Below are positions 1 to 8,455 of a stretch of DNA of 64,000 bases, in pieces. The stretch spans positions 1-64,000 of the forward strand of contig CAKQQS010000008.1 in assembly GCA_934271255.1 (NCBI GenBank), given 5' to 3'. The stretch is from an uncultured Clostridia bacterium (GTDB lineage: Bacteria; Bacillota; Clostridia; Christensenellales; Borkfalkiaceae). The notes below the pieces were generated by a model. That model ran no database searches. It saw only the letters and a list, made by a program, of their open reading frames with translations, and was not told the origin of the DNA. The position numbers were made by a program, and so were the translations under genes. Positions within the stretch are counted from its first letter, which is position 1; each line of letters opens with the position of its first letter.

Positions 1-610
1 GTTGTCAAACATATTCAGATAAGGATCGGTTTTACTCCCGTCGTAAACGTTTTCCATTGCGACGCCGTCGATTTTAATCTTGGAGAACGTCGTAAGACCG
101 CTGATATGTTGATAATTCTTTTGATTATTGTACGTACCGCCGCTAAGGCTAAAATCGGTATTTGTAAGTCCGATTCGCGGATATGTTGCCAGATCGGGAT
201 TTACGCTTAAACTTACGATAGAAGTGTTTTCATACTTAAACCATACATTGCCGCGTTTTTCAAACGTTACCGTTTCGGTTGTTCTGTAAACGGTGTTTCC
301 CGTTCCGCTCCAAAGCGCGTAAGACGGGAATTCGCAACCCGCTTCGATTACCACTTCCGTTGCCGTATCGAATCCCTCATACTTGAATGCAAATCTGTCA
401 ACGCTGTTGTCAAACATATTCAGATAAGGATCGGTTTTACTCCCGTCGTAAACGTTTTCCATTGCGACGCCGTCGATTTTAACCTTGGAGAACGTCGTAA
501 GACCGCTGATACGTTGATAATTCTTTTGATTATTGTACGTGCCGCCGCTAAGGCTAAAATCGGTATTTGTAAGCGTGATTCTCGGGTATGTTGTAAGATC
601 GGGATTTACG
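1..610. repeat. Two copies of a 405-bp-period coding repeat
   Basis: Bases 1-205 recur at 406-610 with only a few differences. The offset of 405 bp is exactly 135 codons, so the reading frame is preserved. The remaining part of each unit is less similar. Further copies may lie beyond the left edge. Confidence 0.9.
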
Positions 611-750
611 CTTAAACCGATAGCCGAAGTATCCACGTAAGTATACGTAGTTCCTTCGTCTGCTTTCGCAACCGATTTTACGGTTCCGAAAGTGACGAAC
701 GCCGTCGCCACGCACAAGAGCGCAATCATTGTCAATTTGATTTTTCTCAT
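1..750 (-). CDS. Secreted tandem-repeat protein, C-terminal part outside the window
   Basis: The frame runs open from an ATG at 750 to the window edge, so at least 250 residues are encoded and the 3' end is missing. The start has a good ribosome site (AAGGAG, about 8 bases upstream). Residues 1 to about 31 form a signal peptide (basic start, hydrophobic core, then AKADE). The mature part contains a 135-residue unit, copy 1 near residues 47-115 and copy 2 near 182-250, each with the motifs NPDL-TYPRI-LTNTDFSLSGG and KIDGVAMENVYDGS. No catalytic motif is visible. It is the last gene of the sugar-transport operon that starts at 8282. I infer an extracellular structural or glycan-binding role, but I do not recognise the family. 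Confidence 0.75.
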   Translation of the reverse strand, partial: MRKIKLTMIALLCVATAFVTFGTVKSVAKADEGTTYTYVDTSAIGLSVNPDLTTYPRITLTNTDFSLSGGTYNNQKNYQRISGLTTFSKVKIDGVAMENVYDGSKTDPYLNMFDNSVDRFAFKYEGFDTATEVVIEAGCEFPSYALWSGTGNTVYRTTETVTFEKRGNVWFKYENTSIVSLSVNPDLATYPRIGLTNTDFSLSGGTYNNQKNYQHISGLTTFSKIKIDGVAMENVYDGSKTDPYLNMFDN

Positions 751-850
751 CTTTTTTCTCCTTATAATTTAAAGTCTTTCGACTGTTTTTTTAATTTCAA
801 CCGTTTATCGGTTTACGTTATCGTTTTTTTGAGGAATTATAATCCCGTTT

Positions 851-988
851 TTAAATTATAGTCACGTCTTTAAGGTATATAACGTTGTCTTTGGCAAGGA
901 TAATCGAAAATTCGGTACAATCCGATCCGTAAGAAGAAGCGTCGACTTCATAGGTTTTCCACTCTCCGAAAATTATTTTTCGTATCAG
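851..988 (-). pseudogene. Orphan 3' end of a secreted or glycan-binding protein gene
   Basis: An open stretch of 45 codons ends in TAA at 851-853. It has no ATG and is closed upstream by TAA at 992-994. It begins inside the stop region of the upstream permease, in another frame. The translation (FGEWKTYEVDASSYG, then EFSIILAKDNVIYLKDVTI) reads like the last two strands of a beta-sandwich binding module, not like random sequence. I see it as a leftover of a gene whose 5' part was deleted when the operon was rearranged. A chance open stretch is the alternative. Confidence 0.45.
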
Positions 989-1827
989 CCTTTAATTCCG
1001 CCCACGGAAGTGTTTTCCATTATCTTTCTGCTGAATATCGCAAAAAAGATAAGCGTCGGAATTATAACGATTGTGGAACCCGCGAAAATCTTAGGCCAAT
1101 CGTTTTGCCTCTGATATTTAGAAACTATCATTTGAAGCCCGACGGCAATCGTCGGTTTCGCTCTCAAAAAGAGGTATTGAGTGAAATAATCGTTCCACGA
1201 GCTTATGAACGAGATAAGGAAAAAAGCCATAACCCCGCCCATAACTTGCGGAAGCATTATCTGAAAAAACACCCTCGCATGCCCCGCGCCGTCTATAAAA
1301 GCCGATTCGGCATACGTCCACGACACCGACTTGAAATAAGCGTATAAATAAAGAAATACTCCGCCGAAACCGCCTTGCATTAGGAAATTACCGATAAACT
1401 TGTTGAGCACCTTGATCTTATAAAGAAGATTGTAGGTTGCCGAGAGCGACCCCGTAGTCGGAATCATCATACAGACAACAACGACCGAATAGACGAACTT
1501 GCTGCCTTTAAAGGGGTATTTCGCTATAATATACGAGGTCATGCAAGAAAGTAGAATGCCTATCCCTACGCCTATCGTAACCAGAATAACGCTGTTTTTA
1601 AACATGCCGATAATACCGGTTTTCATGAACTTTATCCCGAATATCTCTTTATAATTCTCTAACGTGGGACTTTTCGGTATCGACCATATATTTTTGAAAA
1701 ATTCGTTCGATTGTTTGAAACTGTTATAAAACATCATCACGAACGGATATATGAGCGTAACAGCGTAAAGAACGAACACCACGAATACGATCGTCAGCGT
1801 TATTCGTTCATTTTTCAGTTTTTTCAT
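985..1827 (-). CDS. Carbohydrate ABC transporter permease, MalG type
   Basis: This is an inner-membrane permease subunit (280 residues, normal for the family) of a CUT1 sugar importer. Six hydrophobic segments are visible, the first at about residues 12-35. The EAA loop that contacts the ATPase is clear near residues 178-200 (ESAFIDGAG, then ILPQVMGG-like MLPQVMGG). Its start, with a strong site GGAGGAACAA, lies inside the end of the preceding secreted-protein gene, giving a 20-base overlap and probable translational coupling. Its partner is the MalF-type permease at 4463-5449. The two permease genes are separated by a secreted-protein gene, which is unusual. No ATPase gene is nearby. Confidence 0.93.
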   Translation of the reverse strand: MKKLKNERITLTIVFVVFVLYAVTLIYPFVMMFYNSFKQSNEFFKNIWSIPKSPTLENYKEIFGIKFMKTGIIGMFKNSVILVTIGVGIGILLSCMTSYIIAKYPFKGSKFVYSVVVVCMMIPTTGSLSATYNLLYKIKVLNKFIGNFLMQGGFGGVFLYLYAYFKSVSWTYAESAFIDGAGHARVFFQIMLPQVMGGVMAFFLISFISSWNDYFTQYLFLRAKPTIAVGLQMIVSKYQRQNDWPKIFAGSTIVIIPTLIFFAIFSRKIMENTSVGGIKG

Positions 1828-4384
1828 TTGTTCCTCCGCGCTTTTTAAAAACTATTGCAGCCGCGAAAATCATTGCTCCGAACAATGCGGAAAAAGAAAC
1901 CGCCGAACTGCATCCGCTGCTTTGATTCTTATTTCCGCTATCGCCGCCCGTATCGATTGTCTTTTGTTCGTTCTTTATATCGACCGTGACTTTGATTTCT
2001 TCGCCGAATTGATTTCTTATATAGAAATATCTCGTTCCCGACGGGAATTTGCTTAAAAATTCTTTCTTAATCGTAACGGTGTTCGAAACGGAATCTACGA
2101 CGAAATCGTTTTCCGAAATTTTAGAACCTAAAAGTTCGAATTCGTATCTGCCGACGTTTATGCCGAAAGATACGTCCTTGGGCGACGAAGCGTCGAATTT
2201 TATGCGGTCGACGCCGTTTATTTTAAGGTCGGGATAATTTTCCGCGCTATAATATTTATCGCGATTTTCAACGGAAACGTTGTCCACGGTAAAGTTAGTC
2301 CAGTTCGTCGAGCTGAACGACATATAACCCGCCGTATCGACGTTGCCGAACGAAACGACTTCTTTCCATTTATCGTCGGCTTCTTTTACAAGTTTATATT
2401 CTACCGTTACGGTCTGATTTACCGCCGTTATTCTTATCGATAACGGTTCGTCGACGGGCGCGTCCACGGGAACGACGACAGAGTCCGCAAACGTCGGAAT
2501 TTGCCAACCGAAAAGAGTAAGTTCGGACTTATTCTCGCCCGCCGCTTTTCTTCTCGTCATCATAAGGCTGTAAACCGAAGACGCCGCAAACGTACTTTTA
2601 TACGAGCCTTTATGGAACGAGAACCCGAACCAGATAGACGCGGGCGTCCACATATCGATGCCGTCGTTTGTTGTTTTTGTCGCTTCGTATTGATATTGAA
2701 GAAGATCGAAAGAAAATCTCCAATCTCCGTAAGAACGTTTGGGTCCGAACATCGCCGAGTCGCCCGTTCTGTCAAAACGCAATGCGCCGTTTTCGAATTT
2801 AACGCCCGCGTCCGCAGTATATCTAGGATAATCGGGATCGGGAATGACGTCGTTCGAAAGTTTCTGCGAGCCGCTCGTCTGGTAATACCACTCGTCGCTC
2901 GCCTTACCGTCGTCAAAGTTTTCGGTAAGAGTTTTCCCCGCGTATTCTGAATACGAATATCTCGCGAAATCAATATCGTCTACGCAAAACGTAGCGGGAC
3001 TGTCCGAAAAGTTTCCTATCGCAAAATACCCGTTTACGTCGTTGCGACTTATTTCCGCGCTCGCCGAATATTTGCCGAACGAAACGGTTAACAACACTTT
3101 ATCGTCGTCGACATTCGTTATTTTTATTTCCGTCGTTCCGTAATTGTCGTAAACGCATGCGAACGAATCGGACGCCGCCAACTCTTTTCCGCCTACGCAA
3201 ACGGCGACTTTCGCACTTTTGTCCGTGATTTTCAAACCCGCGACGAGATTGTCGGACGTATATTCGCTTGTTTTTTCAAGTCCGAACGCCACGCCCGCGA
3301 ATGCGTTATCCGTCGTCGCTGCCATCGTTATTCCGAACGAACCTTTGAAGGCGAGATCTGTTTTTTCATCGACGTCGAGTTTTATTTTCGAACCGAGCAA
3401 ATCGGTTTTGTCCGTTTGGTTGAATTTGAGATCGGAAAAGTCTATATACGTAAGGCATTTGTCAGTATTTAGTCCGTAAAGTTGCATATTCGAGGGAAGC
3501 GATTTGCTTTCGAAATCGCATACCGCGATAACGGATTTTATTTCCGTTCCCTCCGACGAAATCTTTGAAAACTTAACGTTATCGATAATTATTCCGCCGC
3601 CCTTGTTTTTGCCGACGTCCTCGACGTTGATTCCGACGTATCCGTCGCCGATCGTGAAATTATTGAAGCCGTTGGCGTTAGCCCCGACGACTTGCGCCGC
3701 AGACGCTCTGTAACGCTTAACGGAATCCGAACTCCAATCGTAATTACCGTCTTGTGAAACGGGAAGAAGATCAACCTCGATTGCAGTTTCGTCGTTTACG
3801 GCGTTGCTTCTGTAAATCTGACGAATTCTGTAAAAGGTCGCCGATAAATCGAGGTTGCCTTTGACCGCCCTTACCCATTCGCCTTTTTCGTATGTTTCGG
3901 GATACTTATATTCGTCCGACTTCGCGCTCTCGAAAGTAAAAGATCCGGAACCGGCATAATATCCGAAAGTATTAGTATATCCGTAATTATAGTCCCATGC
4001 CGACATGTCGCCAAACGTTTTTCCCTGCATTACGCCGAAGTGAACGGTTTCGGACGTTACGCCGAGAATATCGTATTCCGCCATAAAGTCCTCGTCGCTT
4101 GCGAAAGTAATCGGCTTTGTCGTAGCGAAACAGTTGATATTGTTTCCGCCGGTCTCGTATCCGCTGAGATTTGCCGTCACTCCGCCCGACCATCTGTGCG
4201 ATATGCCGCTGTTTTCTTTTGTTTCCCAATCGCCGCCTTTCAAGGTATTTGTCGTTACGTCGTCTTTTACAAGCGACGATTTAACGGTTGCGGCGTTTGC
4301 CGAAAAAATGCCGGGAACGATAACGTTTACCGCAAGACAAGCGACGAAAACCGCCGTCAATATTTTTTTATACGTCTTTCTCAT
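1808..4384 (-). CDS. Secreted, C-terminally anchored multi-domain lectin-like protein
   Basis: This 858-residue protein starts with a signal peptide (residues 1 to about 31, ending ANAAT). Several beta-rich modules follow that resemble concanavalin/LamG-type sandwiches, for example around residues 280-430 and 450-720 (NFDDG, YGDWRFSFDLL, FTVDNVSVENRD). The C-terminus has a Gly/Ser/Asn linker, a GCSS motif, a hydrophobic helix and a basic tail (FKKRGG), which is an anchor. No glycosidase catalytic pair is evident, so I infer a glycan-binding surface protein that feeds the transporter encoded around it. It lies between the two permease genes and overlaps the downstream one by 20 bases. The precise fold assignment is inference. 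Confidence 0.7.
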   Translation of the reverse strand: MRKTYKKILTAVFVACLAVNVIVPGIFSANAATVKSSLVKDDVTTNTLKGGDWETKENSGISHRWSGGVTANLSGYETGGNNINCFATTKPITFASDEDFMAEYDILGVTSETVHFGVMQGKTFGDMSAWDYNYGYTNTFGYYAGSGSFTFESAKSDEYKYPETYEKGEWVRAVKGNLDLSATFYRIRQIYRSNAVNDETAIEVDLLPVSQDGNYDWSSDSVKRYRASAAQVVGANANGFNNFTIGDGYVGINVEDVGKNKGGGIIIDNVKFSKISSEGTEIKSVIAVCDFESKSLPSNMQLYGLNTDKCLTYIDFSDLKFNQTDKTDLLGSKIKLDVDEKTDLAFKGSFGITMAATTDNAFAGVAFGLEKTSEYTSDNLVAGLKITDKSAKVAVCVGGKELAASDSFACVYDNYGTTEIKITNVDDDKVLLTVSFGKYSASAEISRNDVNGYFAIGNFSDSPATFCVDDIDFARYSYSEYAGKTLTENFDDGKASDEWYYQTSGSQKLSNDVIPDPDYPRYTADAGVKFENGALRFDRTGDSAMFGPKRSYGDWRFSFDLLQYQYEATKTTNDGIDMWTPASIWFGFSFHKGSYKSTFAASSVYSLMMTRRKAAGENKSELTLFGWQIPTFADSVVVPVDAPVDEPLSIRITAVNQTVTVEYKLVKEADDKWKEVVSFGNVDTAGYMSFSSTNWTNFTVDNVSVENRDKYYSAENYPDLKINGVDRIKFDASSPKDVSFGINVGRYEFELLGSKISENDFVVDSVSNTVTIKKEFLSKFPSGTRYFYIRNQFGEEIKVTVDIKNEQKTIDTGGDSGNKNQSSGCSSAVSFSALFGAMIFAAAIVFKKRGGTNEKTEK

Positions 4385-4462
4385 GCTTTTTCCTTCCTAT
4401 AATCGAATTTGAAATATGCCGCTATAAGTCGATTAACGGCTATTTTTGATTTTATCATTGAA

Positions 4463-5449
4463 TTAAAATTCAACGTCCGGGACGAATTTGTCTATAACGA
4501 ATTTACCGAGAAGCACGAGAGGCGTTCCGACGATTGCGGCACACCATCCTATGGTGGCTGCCTCGTTCAGATTTCCGCTCGAAACGCGGTTCGTTATAAG
4601 ATAAGCTATCGTATACCCTTCGCCCGAAGGTCCGCCGTTTGTCAGAAGCATGGATGGCAAAAAATACGAAAACGATACGGCGATTCCCATCATAAACATA
4701 GTCGAAACGGTCGGCATTATTAGCGGAACGACTATTTGAATAAATTCTTTGGTCATATTGATACCGTCTATTTTTCCCGCCTCGAAAATTTCGGGAGGAA
4801 TTCTTGCGATAGATCCCGCCGTCATTATGACGTTATAACCGATACCCGACCATAACGAAAACAGAAGAACCATCGGAAAAACCGTTTTCGAATCTCCGAA
4901 CCAACCGTTCTTCGGAATTATTCCGCCGAGTCCTATTTCCTTTAAAATCGCGTTTACGGGACCGTAATTTGTGCTGAACATAAACGAAAAAAGCATACAC
5001 AGCGCAACCGGCATGATTATCGACGGCAAATAAAATACCACCTTGAAGAAATTCTCGCCCCAAACTTTTTTGTAGAAATAGTATGAGCAAAGAAGCGAAA
5101 TCGGCAAAAGCACAAACGTGTTCCAAATAAAAATGTACAGCGAATTTCTTATGCCGTATCTGTACTGAGGGTGTGCGTCCGCCGAAAAGAACGCCTTTAA
5201 AACGTTCGAGAAATTGTCAAACCCCACCCCTACGTAACCGCCTTTTTCGTAACTGTAAGTCTGAAACGCGAGTTTTATCGAGTCGATATTGACGAATAAA
5301 AAGAATACCAGCCAGTTGAGAACGGGGTATGCGAGGAAAAGAATTATAAAAACCGTCCTTTTCCACTTCCCGCCCGAAAAATCGAACCTCTTCTTTTTTC
5401 CGTCAAAATTGCCGTGTAAATCAACCGAATTAACATTTTTGTTTATCAT
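4463..5449 (-). CDS. Carbohydrate ABC transporter permease, MalF type
   Basis: This is a 328-residue inner-membrane permease of a CUT1 importer. It has a cytoplasmic basic N-terminus (FSGGKWKR), six membrane segments, and the EAA loop near residues 230-250 (EAGKIDGINMTKEF, VPLIMP). It starts 10 bases after the upstream lipoprotein gene with an AAAGGA ribosome site. It pairs with the MalG-type permease at 985-1827 and the binding protein at 6879-8282. The substrate cannot be told from sequence; the neighbouring glycosidase-like and lectin-like proteins suggest an oligosaccharide. Confidence 0.94.
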   Translation of the reverse strand: MINKNVNSVDLHGNFDGKKKRFDFSGGKWKRTVFIILFLAYPVLNWLVFFLFVNIDSIKLAFQTYSYEKGGYVGVGFDNFSNVLKAFFSADAHPQYRYGIRNSLYIFIWNTFVLLPISLLCSYYFYKKVWGENFFKVVFYLPSIIMPVALCMLFSFMFSTNYGPVNAILKEIGLGGIIPKNGWFGDSKTVFPMVLLFSLWSGIGYNVIMTAGSIARIPPEIFEAGKIDGINMTKEFIQIVVPLIMPTVSTMFMMGIAVSFSYFLPSMLLTNGGPSGEGYTIAYLITNRVSSGNLNEAATIGWCAAIVGTPLVLLGKFVIDKFVPDVEF

Positions 5450-5459
5450 ATAAATCCTT

Positions 5460-6866
5460 TCAGTCCTTCACCGGTATAATGAAAAACGCGTCGCCCGCCT
5501 CGATTTCGCAAGAATATTCGCCGCCGTTAAGCGTAACGACTTTTTCCTCGTTGCGATAATAGACGATTGCTCTGTCGGCGTTATTGAATTTTATTTTTAC
5601 GTTATTTTTTCTGTCGGCATATCCGGGATTTTCATAGTTCATAACGTAAAAACCGTCATATCCGTCCGCGTCTTTAAATATGCCCGCCGCAACATCTCTT
5701 TCGCTCGTGATCGAAGCGATTCTCGCATGTTTTTCAACGGGATTTTTAAGTTGTTTGAACGAAGTGCTGAGTTTTCCGCCCGAAGATTCGCCGACGTTCA
5801 CCATTATTCCTTGCCAATCAAACGACATGAGAACGTGATCGAAACTCTTCACTTCGTGGTTAACCGTCTTTACGTCGTAATAAAGGTCGGTAACCGTTCC
5901 GTCGCGCAAAATCATCGCATGCGTCCGATCCGTTTCTATAACGGAATCGTAAGGTTGCCAATAACAGAAATGATTGACCCCGTCCGCACCGAACATCAGC
6001 GCGGCGTTAACCATAAATCTTAAATCGTAAATGCTCGGCTGACGAATCGCGGAAGTAAATCCCATCGTTCCGATAAATGCGTAGAACGGAATATCGTAAA
6101 GTTTCGCGTTTTCGGCGTAAATTTCGTAATCGCTCAGCAATCCCGTATATAAAACGGGTTTTTGCGCGCTGCCTTTTAACGGATAATAGTCTACCGAAAG
6201 AAGGTCGGGCGATACCCTGTCGATATAATGCTGAACGTAATACTCGTATCCCGAACTCGTTCCGAGGCTCTTCGCCGACGAGTACGACGGGTATAAATTA
6301 ACGAAAAAACTCTTATCGGGGAACGCTTTCGCGTAAACCTTTTTAAGCGCGCCGATACTGTCGAACGCGTCAACGCCCGGTTCGTCGTAAGCGTGATGTC
6401 CTAAAAACGCGGGATGCTCGTTATAAGTCGACGTTTTTCTGAGTAAATCTTCAACGGTGATATTCGAATCGAAATTCTCGGGGCGAACGTCGTAATCCAT
6501 AACGAGAAGTTTTATCCCCGCCTCCTCGGCAAGGTCCAAAGCGTTATAAAACTCTTCGGGGTATCTCGTTTTTTCTTCGTAAACGCAAATACCGACGTTT
6601 ATGCCGCTTTCCGCCATTTGCTTATAGCGATCCGCCGTCTGAAAATCGTACGACGGATTATCTATACCCGTAGTATGTTTCGGCGGAGGAGGATTCCAGC
6701 CGCCTATCCACAATTCCTTTGTTTCTTCATAAGCGGAATAATCGGGCATCCCCTTAACAACGTTTTCGTCTTTCTGCGAACCGCTCGACTGACCCGAATT
6801 TCCTCCGCAACCGGTAAACGCCGCCACGCACGCGACAAGCACAAGCGCGAGTATCTTTTTTTTCAT
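5460..6866 (-). CDS. Lipoprotein with TIM-barrel glycosidase-like domain
   Basis: The protein has 468 residues. A lipoprotein signal ends in FTGC at residues 17-20, so it should sit on the outer face of the membrane. The mature part has barrel-like alternation: GINVGICVYEEKTRYPEE, then HHAYDEPG near residue 157, VNLYPSYSS, and SVDYYPLKG. The DEP motif at a strand end is the usual place for a catalytic acid in clan GH-A-like glycosidases. A C-terminal beta domain (about residues 380-465) would be typical of such enzymes. It is the second gene of the operon, 12 bases after the binding-protein gene, with site GGAGG. I cannot name a GH family, and a non-catalytic binding role remains possible. 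Confidence 0.65.
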   Translation of the reverse strand: MKKKILALVLVACVAAFTGCGGNSGQSSGSQKDENVVKGMPDYSAYEETKELWIGGWNPPPPKHTTGIDNPSYDFQTADRYKQMAESGINVGICVYEEKTRYPEEFYNALDLAEEAGIKLLVMDYDVRPENFDSNITVEDLLRKTSTYNEHPAFLGHHAYDEPGVDAFDSIGALKKVYAKAFPDKSFFVNLYPSYSSAKSLGTSSGYEYYVQHYIDRVSPDLLSVDYYPLKGSAQKPVLYTGLLSDYEIYAENAKLYDIPFYAFIGTMGFTSAIRQPSIYDLRFMVNAALMFGADGVNHFCYWQPYDSVIETDRTHAMILRDGTVTDLYYDVKTVNHEVKSFDHVLMSFDWQGIMVNVGESSGGKLSTSFKQLKNPVEKHARIASITSERDVAAGIFKDADGYDGFYVMNYENPGYADRKNNVKIKFNNADRAIVYYRNEEKVVTLNGGEYSCEIEAGDAFFIIPVKD

Positions 6867-6878
6867 CGGTTTCCTCCG

Positions 6879-8282
6879 TTAAATCTGTTTTTGCCAACTA
6901 TTCCAGTCGCTTACGACGTGGTTGTAATCGTATTGTACTATTTCTTTCGCGGTTTGACCTTGCGTAACCATTTCCGTTACCATTTTATACTGCCAGAAGT
7001 TCGCAAGTCCCATATACATAAGCGGCGAACTGCTTTCGGAATAGAATATCTTCCGTTCCGAGCGAAGAGAAAGCACGCTCTTGCCGAAAGCCGTAAGCTG
7101 TTCGGTATTCGCTTTGGCATAATCGATATTGAACACGCTCGTGGTATTAGTCTTTTCAAAAAAATCGAGCAAACCTTTTTCGCTGAAAATAAACGAAACG
7201 AATTTCTTAGCCGCGTCTTTATTTTCCGCAGCTTGCGGAATTATAAGCCATTCGTCTACGTGACCGTAAAGATTCTTTTCGCCCGATCCGCCTTCGATCG
7301 TCGGAGGCGCGACAAGAACCATTTCGAATCCTTCGGGAGTGTTTTTCAACATTTCAACTTCAAGCCACGAAGCATTCGGCATCATCAAAGCTTTGCCTTG
7401 AACGAAAAGCATCTGCGCTTCGAGATTAGTCGCTCCGATAACGCCCTCGGCGCAGTTTTTCGGACTCTTGTTACCGCCTATAAGCGTTAAAAGCGCGTCA
7501 ACGGCTTTTTCTCTTCCCGACAAAAGATATACGGAAGGGTCTGCCATCTTTTTAAACGTCGAGATTTGACTTATTCCGCCGTAATCCGCCCACCACGTAT
7601 TCATTACATAGTTCCAGTAATACTGAGATTCTACGCCGGACCACGCAAAAGCCGAAATATTGTTATCCGCGTCCGCGTCTTTGTTTTCGGGAAGTTGAGA
7701 AATCTTATTGATTATATCGAGCATATCCGCCATGGTTTCGGGAATGTCCCAACCATGTTCGTCGAAAAATCCTTTATTTACCGCTATGCCTGTCATATAT
7801 TCGGAAAACGGCACGGCATAATACTTGTTTTTGAATTTAAGGTTATTCTTTATTTCGTTGTTAAGCGCGCCTTCAAGCGTTTTTCCGTTACCGAAATCCG
7901 CCGAATACACGTCTTCGAGAGGTTCGAGCCAGTTTTTGGAGGCATACTTTCTCCAAGTCATCGGCGCAACCATAATATCGGGAACAACACCCGTCATAAG
8001 TAAGTTTTCGACAGCCGATCCGTATGAACCGTCGCCGTCGAGAGTCAATTCGATTTTTTCGTTCGGATGCGCTTCGTTATAAAGTTTTTCCCATGATTTC
8101 CAATGAGTATCTAAATACGCACCCTCGAAATATCCGACAGATATAGTCTGAACTTCTTCGCCTCCGCCGTTCGGTCGATTCGTGCCGACGCCGCACGCCG
8201 TCAATCCGATAATCGACGCCATTGTCGCCGCGATTACCGCAATAGCTTGTTTGCCTTTAAAGAATTTTTTAATTCCTCTCAC
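6879..8282 (-). CDS. ABC transporter substrate-binding lipoprotein, family 1
   Basis: The protein has 467 residues and starts with GTG at 8282, seven bases after a GGAGG site. The lipobox is LTAC (Cys about residue 30). The rest fits the family-1 sugar-binding fold: SVGYFEG, then PDIMVAPMTW near 110-120, FSEYMTGIAVNKGFFDEHGW, a GKALMMPNASW segment and a WLIIPQAAENKDAAKKFVSFI segment. It is the first gene of the operon and so is directly controlled by the promoter and operator at 8333-8417. It delivers sugar to the permeases at 4463 and 985. Confidence 0.93.
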   Translation of the reverse strand: MRGIKKFFKGKQAIAVIAATMASIIGLTACGVGTNRPNGGGEEVQTISVGYFEGAYLDTHWKSWEKLYNEAHPNEKIELTLDGDGSYGSAVENLLMTGVVPDIMVAPMTWRKYASKNWLEPLEDVYSADFGNGKTLEGALNNEIKNNLKFKNKYYAVPFSEYMTGIAVNKGFFDEHGWDIPETMADMLDIINKISQLPENKDADADNNISAFAWSGVESQYYWNYVMNTWWADYGGISQISTFKKMADPSVYLLSGREKAVDALLTLIGGNKSPKNCAEGVIGATNLEAQMLFVQGKALMMPNASWLEVEMLKNTPEGFEMVLVAPPTIEGGSGEKNLYGHVDEWLIIPQAAENKDAAKKFVSFIFSEKGLLDFFEKTNTTSVFNIDYAKANTEQLTAFGKSVLSLRSERKIFYSESSSPLMYMGLANFWQYKMVTEMVTQGQTAKEIVQYDYNHVVSDWNSWQKQI

Positions 8283-8332
8283 GATTTTGCCTCCTCGGTA
8301 TTTTTTGTCGAAAAAATCGACAATTTTTAAAA

Positions 8333-8417
8333 AATAACTTTGTTAGTTTATTATGTAAACAAATGCACGTCAATAAAACTAACAAAGTTATTATATCACG
8401 TTTTTTGGATTTGTCAA
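8333..8417 (-). promoter_or_regulatory. Consensus promoter with paired repressor operators
   Basis: On the minus strand the -35 is TTGACA (8412-8417) and the -10 is TATAAT (8390-8395), with a 16-base spacer. A perfect 17-base inverted repeat flanks 26 bases: arms 8333-8349 and 8376-8392. Each arm carries a small dyad of its own, AACT-N5-AGTT (8336-8348 and 8377-8389). The dyad centres are 41 bases apart, about four helical turns. One dyad covers the predicted transcription start and the other lies about 40 bases downstream. This geometry suits two repressor dimers joined by a DNA loop. The adjacent ROK regulator is the obvious candidate. Confidence 0.85.
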
Positions 8418-8455
8418 TACGTTTTTAAAAATTTCACTAAAAAATTTTGCCGAGA

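Noticed and set aside
8305..8323. Hairpin TTGTCGA/TCGACAA in the leader of the transport operon
   Set aside because: No T run follows in the transcribed direction, and seven pairs with an A/T loop are too weak to call a terminator or riboswitch.
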